Below are positions 54,989 through 64,000 of a stretch of DNA of 64,000 nt, one piece after another. How positions within the stretch are numbered: the first letter of the stretch is position 1; the number at the start of each line of letters is the position of its first letter. A model generated the notes under the pieces. The model searched no databases and had not been told where the DNA came from. It saw only the letters and a list, made by a program, of their open reading frames with translations. Source of the DNA: Oreohelix idahoensis (lineage: Eukaryota; Mollusca; Gastropoda; Stylommatophora; Oreohelicidae); contig JAMPIV010009929.1 of NCBI GenBank assembly GCA_024509875.1, positions 1 to 64,000 of the forward strand, written 5' to 3'. The translations under genes were made by a program, and so were the position numbers.

Positions 54989-55690
54989 CTATGGCAGTGT
55001 CGGGGGAAAAATTTGAAAAAAATCAATGGCCATATATTCAGTTGTGGCACCATGAACTTTGTGCAGCCCACAGCTTCCAACATTCAGTAGTTCTATGCCA
55101 TAGTTCTGGTTCAGTAGTTCTTTAATTTTATCACGAAAAGCCGAATTTACATTAAGTCCATACATGGACAGTTGGAGCAAATGTCCTAAATTTAACTATG
55201 AGCATGCATCATCAAATGCAGTCTGCATATCAAGAGCTCTAGCATGTTCAAGAAACTTTGATGTAAGATAATGTGTTTTTATCACATTTACATCACAGAA
55301 ACGAATATGGAAATCCATTTGCTTTCGCTGCATTGATTTGTTCATGCTTTCAACAAACAGAACAATGTAACTGTTCTTGCTAAGCTGGCTCTCAAGACGT
55401 GAGGTGAAATATGCAGCCAGTCCAAAAGAGGCCAGGTTGAAAGTTTTCCTTTCAGACAGATCAAACTGTCTGGCAATAGAACTATCAGGAAACATGTTTT
55501 GAATATTTTTATTAATTCCTGTATTTGAATTAAAACTATGGTGACTTTTGACTGAAAACAGAGTCCAAATAATCTCAGTTCTGAGAGTTTCTTCCTTGGT
55601 CACAAATGATGTCACATCTGTAGGTCTTCTGGTAGTGGTAGACGTTTTTAACACAACCCCAAGGAGCAGTTTTACCCTCAGAAACATCAA
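54989..55690 (-). pseudogene. hAT-like transposase fragment
   Basis: Two adjacent minus-strand segments in different frames. 55690-55196 holds FNLASFGLAAYFTSRLES, YIVLFVESMNKSMQRKQMDF, IRFCDVN and THYLTSKFLEHARALDMQ; 55180-54989 holds QLSMYGLNVNSAF, LLNQNYGIELLNVGSCGLHK and VHGA. The succession 'DESLNK…QMD…IRYW…YLTSxFLGHA…SMDGPNVNW…GSCGLHxVHGA' is known to me from a widespread animal family of hAT-related transposases. Here the first acidic motif reads FVES in place of FDES, and SMDG reads SMYG, so two expected aspartates are lost. No termini were found. It abuts LINE A at 55706. Confidence 0.55.
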
Positions 55691-55705
55691 AACCGTCTAA
55701 CACTA

Positions 55706-58700
55706 CCCCAGAGGGTTTCCAAGTCATCAGGCTGTTCTTCTGTGTTTCTCACCGCTGTAGCAATAAGCCCCTGATATCAGGTCTTATTTTCTGGCTCTCT
55801 CAGCTTGTAGGTCTTAATGCTCATTTCTCCCATTTATTTACTTGGTTTCTTGCGTGATGTTGGGAAGTTCCTAGGCTGAGCAACTCTTTCAGTTGTTCTT
55901 TTGATTGTAAGAAGGTAGTGATCACTTCCAATCTCTGGCCCCCTCCAGACTCTAGCATCCCGGACATATTTGAATGAGCACCTCCTAAAAATGGCAAAGT
56001 CGATCACTGACTTCTCATTCTTTGTTGATTCACATCTAGTGTATGCATGGATGCGCTTATGGGGGAACTTTGTGTTTGTAATGATCAGATTCTGCTCACT
56101 GCAGAATATAAGGAGTCGCTTTCCATTGTCATTGAGAGTAATTTCTCCATATATTCCGATAACTCCACCCCATCTAGCATGGTCATTTCGAACTCTGGCA
56201 TTGGCATCTCCGAGCATGATAATTTCATCTAGGCATTCATCCACTGTCCTTTGAAGCAGCTTGAAGAATTTCTCCTTGACCTCTGCTCTCTGGTGGGAAA
56301 TCTTTATCGAAATCCTAGTGCAGGACCTATATGGTACGAAGATTTCACCATAATGATGGACAATGTATTTGCCACAGTCAAGGAGGTTGTTCTTCTTGGT
56401 GATTTCAACATCGATAAACACAATTCAAATCTAACATGGAAAAATATAATATTATCGTACAACTTAAAACAAATAGTTAACCAGCCTACAAGAGGAACAC
56501 AAGCATCAACCACACTAATCGACCACTTCTACGTAACTTGCCCAGAAAACATCATAGAATGCTCTGTCCCTAATATTGCAATGAGTGACCACTATCCAGT
56601 ATGCTGTACATGGTCAAAGAATAAATGTAAAGTTCCAAAAAATAAACATGTAAGTATCAAATTTAGAAGTTTCAAACATTTCAGTAAGGAATTGTTTTTA
56701 AATGACTTGCTAACTGCACCTCTCGCCCGTGTTTACCAACTTCCTGATCCGGATGACGCTATTGCATACTGGACAAAAAATTTTTATAGTGTTTTTGACA
56801 CGCACGTACCAGCTAAGGAAATTCGCGTCAAACGACAATTAAAATCTCCGTGGATCACGCAGGAAGTGTTGGAGGCTATGAGGCAGAAAGATCGAGCGCA
56901 CAAAAATAATGACCTCAACACATACAGGGTATACAGGAACAAGATTCAATATTTAATTCGCAAAGAAAAGAAAAATCATTTTAGAAACATGGTTCAGAAC
57001 AAATCAAATAGTAAGGAAATATGGAAGGCAATTAACACATTAGCGAAAAAACGTAATGCACCAGACTCATTCTCTTTCAACACTTCATTTACTTGCACCG
57101 ACTTCAGCAACCACTTTCAAGCAGAAATAAACAGTCTGAAATCCACAATACCACCTTCCTGTAGTGACTTAGACAAACTTTCAGCATTCTGTAAGAAGAA
57201 ATGTACAAACTCAGTTCCACCCGACAATTCTTTTATGACAGTTAATGAAGTGTATAACTATCTTATTGGCCTTAAAGATAATCGCTCATCAGGGCTTGAC
57301 GGAATTAGTAATCGAACCAGCTATTAGTGATTCACTAACTTTTATATATAATCAATGTATCGCTAAAAGTTATTTTCCTTCGGCTTTTAAGATTGCCAAA
57401 GTATATCCTCTCTTCAAACCTGGCTCGTCAGATAACAGTAATCTTGGTAACTATAGACCAATTTCTCTTTTATCATCGCTTTCTAAACCACTAGAAAAAC
57501 ACATACATAAAGCAACACTACATTACCTAGTTAGCAATGACTTGCTAATTGACAGTGAGTCAGGGTTTCGACAAAAGCATTCATGCCACACAGCTCTAAC
57601 TAAGATGATAGACAACTTGCACCTAAACATAAATAACGATAACATATGTGGAGCAATCTTTGTAGACTTTAGGAAAGCATTTGATATGTTAGATCACGCT
57701 GTTTTAATATGAAAATTAGAAACAATGAAAGTTAACTTTAAACCAGTGACATTACTTAAATCATTCCTGTCCGACAGACAGCAAGTAGTGCGATACAATA
57801 ACTTCTTGTCAAGCCCAACTATTATTGACACCGGTGTTCCTCAGGGTTCTATTCTCGGCCCTCTACTTTTTTCCATTTACATAAATGACCTTCCACTACA
57901 AATCGAGCACTCATCCTGCGACCTATTTGTTGATGACTGTACCATTTATACTAGTGATAAAAGTTGCAACACGCTAGAAATATTATTACAAAGCGACACA
58001 GACAATCTTATTAAGTGGAGCAATGAAAACTGCATGCAAATAAATATCATTAAAACAAAATGTATGATAATATCAACTAGACAAAAATTACAAAACTCAC
58101 CGAAAACAACACTTCAGCTCTACATTGGAACCTCTTTAATTGAAAATGTAAATGAAAATAAAACACTAGGACTCATAATTGACCAACATTTAAGTTGGAA
58201 TTCGCATGTACAAGCACTGACCAAACAAACGGCACAAAAAGTTTACCAGTTAGCTAAAATCAAACATTTTCTAGATGAGGAGACACGAAAAATGTTCTAT
58301 ACATCCCAGATACAAACACATCTAGACTATTGTTGCACAATTTGGGATGGCTGCACCATGTCCAACACTAAAAGACTCTATTCATTACAAAAACGTGCAG
58401 TGCGCCTAATTTCAGACAAACATCTCACACAGTGTGTAGACGCATATACATATCTTAACGTATTACCACTAGGAAAGCGCCTTCTCTTCAACAAAGCCAA
58501 ATTTATTCACAAAATCTTGTCACAGAATGCTCCAACGTATCTGTGGCCTATTTTCAAATACAGCGGAAGACGCGGTCAACGCTTAAATAAATTACACATG
58601 CCCAAGACTAGGCTCGACTTATTCAAGAAAAGTTTAGCTTTTTCTGCTGCTCATCTGTGGAATACTCTTCCACACGACTTAAAAAATTATCTAAGTCCAT

Positions 58701-59545
58701 ATTCATTCAATCACAGACTTTTCAAATACATCATGAGTGCAGATTATATGCCACCCTAATTTTGTTATGTTCTTAAATAATTACATAACATCATATGTAG
58801 GTTTTAAAGATAATTTTGTCCTGTTTAATATTAATTATGATAAGGTACTGTAAATCTGTGTAACTGTTATTGTACTGTTACAATGTTGGGATTTTATTTT
58901 ATTTTGTTATTTTATTATTAAAGTAATATTTAGGATACATGTGAGAATAAATAGATTCAGTATGGAAGATGAGAGAAAGGAAGGGCAGAATGTTAGACGG
59001 GCCTGCGTGGCCATTTCTAAACCCTTTGAAAATAAAGTTCGTTCGTTCGTTCGTTCTCATCTTCATTTTTTTAGTTTTACAACCATAATTATGGTATGAG
59101 ACAAAGTTCCATCCCTTGGTACTATCTTTTTGGTTTTTGGCCACAATGCAACCCACGCCCCTTCTAGTACGCCCCCTTTAGCTCTTTCAGATGTGGGTAC
59201 ACCACTGTAGAGCAGCGTGTTGCCATCGAGATCCACGACTCCTCGTTCTTTTTTCTTTGTTTCCATTATAGCCAGGATTTCTAATTTTGCTTTCCTCATC
59301 TTTTCCACCATCTCCTCTTCTTTCCCAATTATACTTCTTGTGTTCCAAGTTCCATAAGTCGTAGTCCATTCCAGTTCGTCGCCTTTAGAATCAGTCCGGT
59401 TTTCTCTCTTGTAGTTCACGTAATCTTGTTTTAAACAAACAGGTGATTGGCCTGTTGTGCCTTTGCATGGTGGAGGGGTTGCCTCCTTACGGCCTCAATG
59501 CAGGCCGCCCTCCTCCTTGTTCAGCCGGGCTTGGGACCGGCCTAG
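55706..59545 (-). mobile_element. LINE A 5' half, host of LINE F
   Basis: A minus-strand LINE A fragment in two pieces. 59,056-59,545 has the GC-rich leader and endonuclease start: DELEWTTTYGTWNTRSI, LEILAIMETKKKERG and YSGVPTSERAKGG. 55,706-56,291 has LQRTVDECLDEIIMLGD (with ANARV for FNARV), FCSEQNLIITNT and GPEIGSDHYLLTIKR. LINE F (plus) separates them. The 3' half of LINE A is missing, cut at 55706 next to the hAT-like fragment. The stretch near 59,125 lacks the LTR seen in the 18-23 kb copy and serves as its empty-site reference. Confidence 0.85.
56292..59055 (+). pseudogene. LINE F, L2/CR1-like endonuclease-RT
   Basis: A 5'-truncated L2/CR1-type LINE. It opens in the endonuclease: VVLLGDFNIDKHNSNLTW, LKQIVNQPTRGTQ, STTLIDHFYVT and MSDHYPVCCTW. 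The linker has SPWITQEVLEAMRQKDRAHK. A frame change with a small deletion near 57,305 (after SSGLDGI) precedes the RT: AKVYPLFKPGSSDNSNLGNY, PISLLSSLSKPLEK, GFRQKHSCHTAL, FVDFRKAFDMLDH, a TGA at about 57,710, then GVPQGSILGPLLFSIYINDL and DLFVDDCTIY (the VDD variant of YADD). The C-terminus has LGLIIDQHLSWNSHVQ, LDYCCTIWDGC, and SAAHLWNTLPHDLKN. It ends in a TTCG repeat at 59,037-59,055. Two lesions only, so it is fairly young. Confidence 0.85.
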
Positions 59546-60872
59546 GTGGAGTTGTATTTATATAAACATGTTTTAATATACAAATGCACGGGTTAAAATG
59601 TTAATATAATAATTATGTACATTATTTCTATCAACATCCACTCACTGTTCCATATGGAACTTGAGTCTACTTCTGCTTTTGGTTCTGTTTGAGAAATCCA
59701 CATAAAGTAGTCACCAGCTCTTGCAGTGGTGTTTCATGAAACCATTATTCTATAAGCTGAGGTTGGCATGCCCCTATGAACATGGACATCCACTAGAAAT
59801 TTTCACATGTTAACTCTTGTTCAAAATCCACAGTTTTACAAGCTCATTTTAGTGAGTACATTTTGAGACGCCACTGTCACTTCAAGTGGTTTCATTTATT
59901 TTTGGGCCAAATCATGAGCCATTTCAAGTGGCTCGCCGTATACTATGAGTTAATGTTACAAAATATAGAATGATAAAATGTACAACTCACCACAAATTAC
60001 TTTGGTCAATACAGACTTCTTGCTTAGTGAAATGGTTTTGGCAACTTGGTTAAGATGCTTCTTGCACTTGGTCTGGGGTATTACTTTATAATAGAACAAT
60101 TCTAAGACTTAGCGTTCAGGCTTCTATGATTCCGAGCTTTCAGTATTATTTAAGGTAGAGTGTTCATGCCGTCAAAGTCCAGAAGATGCTTAAATACGCT
60201 GGCCGTTCCTTTAAATTAGAATCCTAATTATATTCCTTATCCTGGTTTGTCTCACTGTCTTCATGACGAGTTGAATTGGCAGAGCGTTAGACTCAGACTG
60301 AACTAAATTATAACATTATTCGACCCAAGCATCCACGTTGCTACTATACTTCTTCTTCTTCCTCGTTCGCCCTGAAAAGGACGGTGGTTGCGTTGTGTCT
60401 GTTTACGCCGTAGCTGTGATATCTGCACCTTTCGGTCGACACATCCGACTTCTGCACGGCATTTTTTGGGACCGGGTTTGCCTTCCCTCTTCGATCCGTG
60501 CTCGCTCAGCCAGACTGCACTGCTGCAGACTGTTTCCAGGAGGTGGAGGTGGAGCACGGTCTTGACCAGCTCTGGTTCGCTGGTCCTGACGCTAGCAGTC
60601 AAGCTATGAGTCGCTGACTGCGTTCACTATTGCTGCGTCTTTTGGTCACAAGGCTCCAAACAGAAATGCTTTATTTTAACATCTCAAATGCCAAACCAAT
60701 AGCACTCAACTTGCGTACTTTGGTAGGGACTATCACCACTACCTCCTCATGTAAAATTCCTGCGTGACACAAAATATGTGGTTGTTTCACATGTCACTCC
60801 TTTATAAGGTATTTTCTCTTCCGGTGATATGTATTATGTCTAAACTGAAGACTTCATTGATCTAGCACTGAT
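59546..60872. other. No gene recognised
   Basis: AT-rich sequence with a GC-richer patch at about 60,350-60,620, where short frames on both strands give Arg/Cys-rich or Ser-rich peptides of low credibility. Nothing I can name. Confidence 0.4.
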
Positions 60873-61147
60873 GGGAGCCGCGCTGGTGTAATGGCTTCAG
60901 CGTTGTACTGGCGACCAGGTGTTCATGGTTCAAACCCGGGCGTCGGCGTTTGAAGAAATGTTTACGGCCGGAAATTTGACTGAATAGCCTGAACGGCTCC
61001 TGTGATAAACCCTCTGTGGATGGGAAGGAGCGAAGCTCCTGACCGGGTTGGAAGGAAAGTCCTCAGGTTCCCCAGCCTTGCAATGACATGTCATTGGGCC
61101 GAAGGGCTGAAAGCCCAAGTGCCGCTGGTTAAAAAAAAAAAAAAAAA
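60873..61147 (+). mobile_element. tRNA-derived SINE, type 1
   Basis: A complete 275-bp SINE. The tRNA-like head starts GGGAGCCGCGCTGGTGTAAT, with the A box TGGTGTAATGG (60884-60894) and the B box GTTCAAACC (60928-60936). A GC-richer body and an A tail follow. Perfect 13-bp target duplications, ATCTAGCACTGAT, lie at 60860-60872 and 61148-61160. The clean duplications and boxes point to a recent insertion. Confidence 0.95.
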
Positions 61148-61500
61148 ATCTAGCACTGATAATATTTGTCAAGATTGACAACAAATCTGCCCGGAACTGA
61201 TTACATCTTTTTCGTGTTCCAAAACCCCACTCAGTTCTTTTGTGCGTGATTTTAATCTGTCACTAGATTGATGTTTTCCAACATGTTCCTGTGTAAGCAA
61301 ACAACTATCACACAACAAACCGGTTAGACAGAAAATATTAAACAGTTGTAAGACAATGGACTGCGGTCATCTCCGCTTTGTTTACTTATTGATGTGGGTG
61401 CTCCCATTCGCTGTCTGGTCGGAAATGTGTTACACACTCGTAAACAACCTTTCAGTCTATAGATCCAGGAGTCAATATGGGGTCAAATGACAGTCATTCA

Positions 61501-62075
61501 TTCATAACCCTCCGCTTCCCAAGGATCATAAGCCTTCAACAAACACATGTTATGTCCTCCTGTCACGTGCCATAATCTCAGGTTCTTTCCACTTTCTCGT
61601 CATCATTTTCACCTCTGTATCCATCTCTCTTCTCCATGTGCTTCTCGGTCTACCTCTGCCTCTCTTGCCCTGTGGTTTCCAGAACAAGGACTGCCTTGTA
61701 ATGCTATCAACAGGTTTCCTCGGTGTGTGTGCTATCCATTACCATCGTTTTCTTCTCATTTCTTGCTCCACTGGCACTTGTCTGGTTCTTGTCATCAGTT
61801 CCATGTTGGTAACATTGTCATTCCATTTTAATACATCTATTCTACGCAAGTACCCATTTATGAAAGTCTATAGCTTTTTGGTTGTTTTCTTTGATGTTCT
61901 GCATGTTTCACAGCCACATAATAGTACTGACTTGACATTTGAATTATTTTTATGATGGATCCGATCTCTCTCGATCTCCATATATTTCCCAAAGCAGTGA
62001 ATGTCCCTCTTGCTTTTTGTATTCTGATTATTTTTAAAAAAGTGCTTTCCAATTTTCTGCATACCTTTAGCAAAA
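61501..62075 (-). pseudogene. LINE G fragment, opposite orientation
   Basis: Minus-strand copy of the region seen at 30945-31490: QKIGKHFFKNNQN, a CGCETCRTSKKTTKKL block, TNMELMTRTRQVPVE, RRKRWWIAHTPRKPVDSITR, SLFWKPQGKRGRGRPRSTWR and a HVFVEGL end. Several frame changes. It starts slightly further upstream in the protein than the other copy. No target duplication was found. Confidence 0.75.
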
Positions 62076-63072
62076 TTATTGCAACTAGTTTTTGAATTAC
62101 CCCAATGTCGTGTTATGGGTCTGTCTTACAACACGTTTTCCTAAATCTGACTATACCGCACGCCATAGTTGGGGAACTCTCTGATACTAGAACCAATCAA
62201 AACGTACCTTTATTATCATTGTTGTAGAAAACTTACTATGCTTAAAACCTAAGCCTATTTTGTGTAAACGATGGGATAATAATATTTAATTTTAAAAAAA
62301 CTAAAGAAGTACCACTGGAAAGGATTATGTAATTCATCAACGGGAATGTTACTTTACTGGTAGGTGTAAACACTTTATCAAATAAGATCCAAATAAGATA
62401 GAATTATCTAATAAATGAGCTGTGTTACTTCAGGGTAAGTCAAACTTAGCTAGTTAAAGCATGCATACATTTAAATGCATTGGGCAAACTAATTAATTTA
62501 TAAATAGAGCGATACAAAATAATCCACAGTATAATTCCATCTTTAAATGACCAAAATCGTCCCATGAATAAGGAATATAATTAAAAACTAGATTTCAAAC
62601 ATTGAACAGAGAGCAAAAAGTTGTTTCATTTTGGGAAATTATTACGCCTTTCCTGACTCTGCCGCCTCTGACGGCGGATAAGTAAGAGTAAAAGGCCTTG
62701 CCATTTGGCTATTTGACGCCTTTATCCAAAAATTCAAACCAGGCGGTATTTAAAAGAAGCGGTAAACATTGATCATATCTGCCTTTGCCAACCGCATCTG
62801 TTGCGCAGACCATAGAAGCCATTAACAGCCTGTGTGTGTTTGCCTGAGAGTTTAGTCCTACAATCGTTTGATCCTGTAAAACGTTGTATACTGCAAAGAA
62901 CTCGAATTATCTGAATTTTCACGTCGTTATGGACTTTGAAGTGCAAATGCTCAGGATGATCTTGTAGCTAGCCAACACTGTCCTTCTGCCTGACAAGTCA
63001 CCGAGTCGTTCGACCACTGCAGACGAGTGCGGATTTTTCATGGCCTTTTATAGCCACTGAACAGTGTATATA
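62076..63072. other. No gene; possible core promoter near 62,747
   Basis: AT-rich and non-coding. GGTATTTAAAAG at about 62,744-62,755 is TATA-like, and GC content rises just upstream of it (62,640-62,740). The only downstream frame is very short (MDFEVQMLRMIL, at about 62,930), so the promoter call is weak. Confidence 0.25.
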
Positions 63073-64000
63073 TTTACACGAGGGGCGTTCAGAAAATAAT
63101 GCACCACATCGTTTTTCTCAGGAGCTGTTTATTAAAAAAGCATGAAATTTATATACAATATACATGGATATGTCATGTAAACATCGGTATTATTCAACAT
63201 AATCCCAATCAACTTGTACGGCTTTATGCCAGCGCGAAACAAGTGCATGTATTCCTAGCCCGCACCAGATTTTGTCTTGATCATGTAGCCATTTCTTCGC
63301 TGCATGAATCACTCCTTCATCATCTTCAAACCTTGTCCCACGAAGTGCATCTTTAAGTGGAACAGATAGATGAAATTCAGAGGGTGCCAAATCGGGACTA
63401 TAGGGTGGATGGGGTAGTACAGTCTAACCCAATTTGGTGATTGCTTCCCGTGTTGCCAGACTTGTGTGAGGTCGCGCATTGTCATTAAGGAGAAGCGAGT
63501 CTGCTGGATTCTTGTGCGGCCGAACTCTGCGAAAACGTTGATTGCGTTTTTTTAATGTCTTAATGTAAGCTTGCGAATTGATTGTCTCTCCTCTTGGCAT
63601 AGCGTTCACAAGAATCACACCTTCAATGTCCCAAAAGACAGTGATCATGACCTTCCCAGCTGAAGGAATTATCTTGAATTTCTTTCTTCGTGGTGATTGC
63701 GGATGATGCCACTCCATTGACTGTCTTATTGTCTCAGGTTCAAAATGATGTGCCCAGGTTTCGTCACATGTAACGATCTTAGCCAAAAAGTTCTCTCCAT
63801 CAGCATTGAAACGCTCCAACAATTCAGAATAAATTGCTTTCATTTGCAATCGGTGGTCATTTGTGAGACTTCGAGGAACCCATCTTGCGCAAACCTTAGA
63901 AAATCCGAGAGTTTTTATAACTGCATTTGCACTACCAATACTGGCTGACAGCTGTAAGGCCAGTTGGTGAGTAGTGATTCGCCTATCAGTAAGAATAATG
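63073..64000 (-). pseudogene. Mariner-like transposon, partial (runs off window)
   Basis: The right part of a mariner element. The terminal sequence CGAGGGGCGTTCAGAAAATA begins at 63,079, after TA-rich DNA, and has the typical mariner end style. Minus-strand transposase: KIVTCDETWAHHFEPET (first catalytic D), then KFKIIPSAGKVMITVFWDIE and LLLNDNARPHTS (second D). A stop follows after ITKLG, at about 63,424. PHPPYSPDLAPSEFHL comes next: the third catalytic position, 34 residues after the second, is E where mariners have D. The C-terminus has PLKDALRGTRFEDDEGVIHA and ends DWDYVE. The N-terminal DNA-binding part lies in damaged frames above 63,850 and beyond the window. Confidence 0.85.

Noticed and set aside
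60338..60609. Overlapping Arg/Cys-rich frames in a GC-richer patch
   Set aside because: Short, on both strands, no domain, no splice or start context.
62499..62513. A 15-base match (AGAGCGATACAAAAT) to the reverse complement of the R2-like 3' end
   Set aside because: No further similarity on either side, so it is not enough to call another copy or a target site.

Overview
This is a eukaryotic, animal-type window. It has no operons or bacterial genes. It is AT-rich, carries long (AT)n microsatellites, tRNA-derived SINEs, non-LTR retrotransposons of several clades (jockey-like, L2/CR1-like, R2-like with a restriction-like endonuclease, and several single-ORF LINEs of the 'craniofacial development protein 2-like' type), Tc1/mariner elements and a very long C2H2 zinc-finger array. 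This suits an invertebrate genome with a heavy transposon load (for example arthropod or mollusc). The sequence alone does not fix the species. For reference I call the LINE families A to H; these labels are local.

Layout. 0-8 kb: a decayed jockey-like endonuclease, then (minus strand) a jockey-like ORF1 (gag) gene broken up by a LINE B insertion, a LINE A insertion that itself carries a SINE, and a 41-bp minisatellite grown out of the gag zinc-knuckle codons. 8.8-13.5 kb: LINE B inside LINE B, joined to an R2-like element (minus). 13.5-17.7 kb: another jockey-like LINE with ORF1 and ORF2, and an RT fragment (minus). 18.2-23.5 kb: a complete-length but decayed LINE A (minus) split by a 2,152-bp solo LTR. 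23.6-24.2 kb: a possible Mutator-like transposase exon (minus). 25.2-29.8 kb: a zinc-finger gene with more than 34 fingers, frameshifted and hit by a LINE B insertion. 30.9-38.5 kb: LINE G, two Tc1-like transposons and an intact-ORF LINE H, all set in one interrupted (AT)n tract. 39-46.4 kb: a LINE E copy and mostly unassigned DNA. 46.5-49.3 kb: two R2-like copies head to tail, one of them internally deleted, then a Tigger-like remnant. 51.3-54.7 kb: near-complete LINE B inside LINE A. 55-59.5 kb: hAT-like remnant, then an L2/CR1-like LINE F inside LINE A. 60.9 kb: a full SINE with target duplications. 61.5-64 kb: a LINE G remnant and a mariner transposon running off the end.

The only genes that may serve the host are the zinc-finger locus and perhaps the Mutator-like exon. 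Two transposon genes keep their catalytic parts: the LINE H polyprotein (1,064 codons, fully open) and one Tc1-like transposase core (DD34E triad intact, N-terminus damaged). Several insertions can be read exactly from target-site duplications, so the relative order of many events can be worked out from the sequence.
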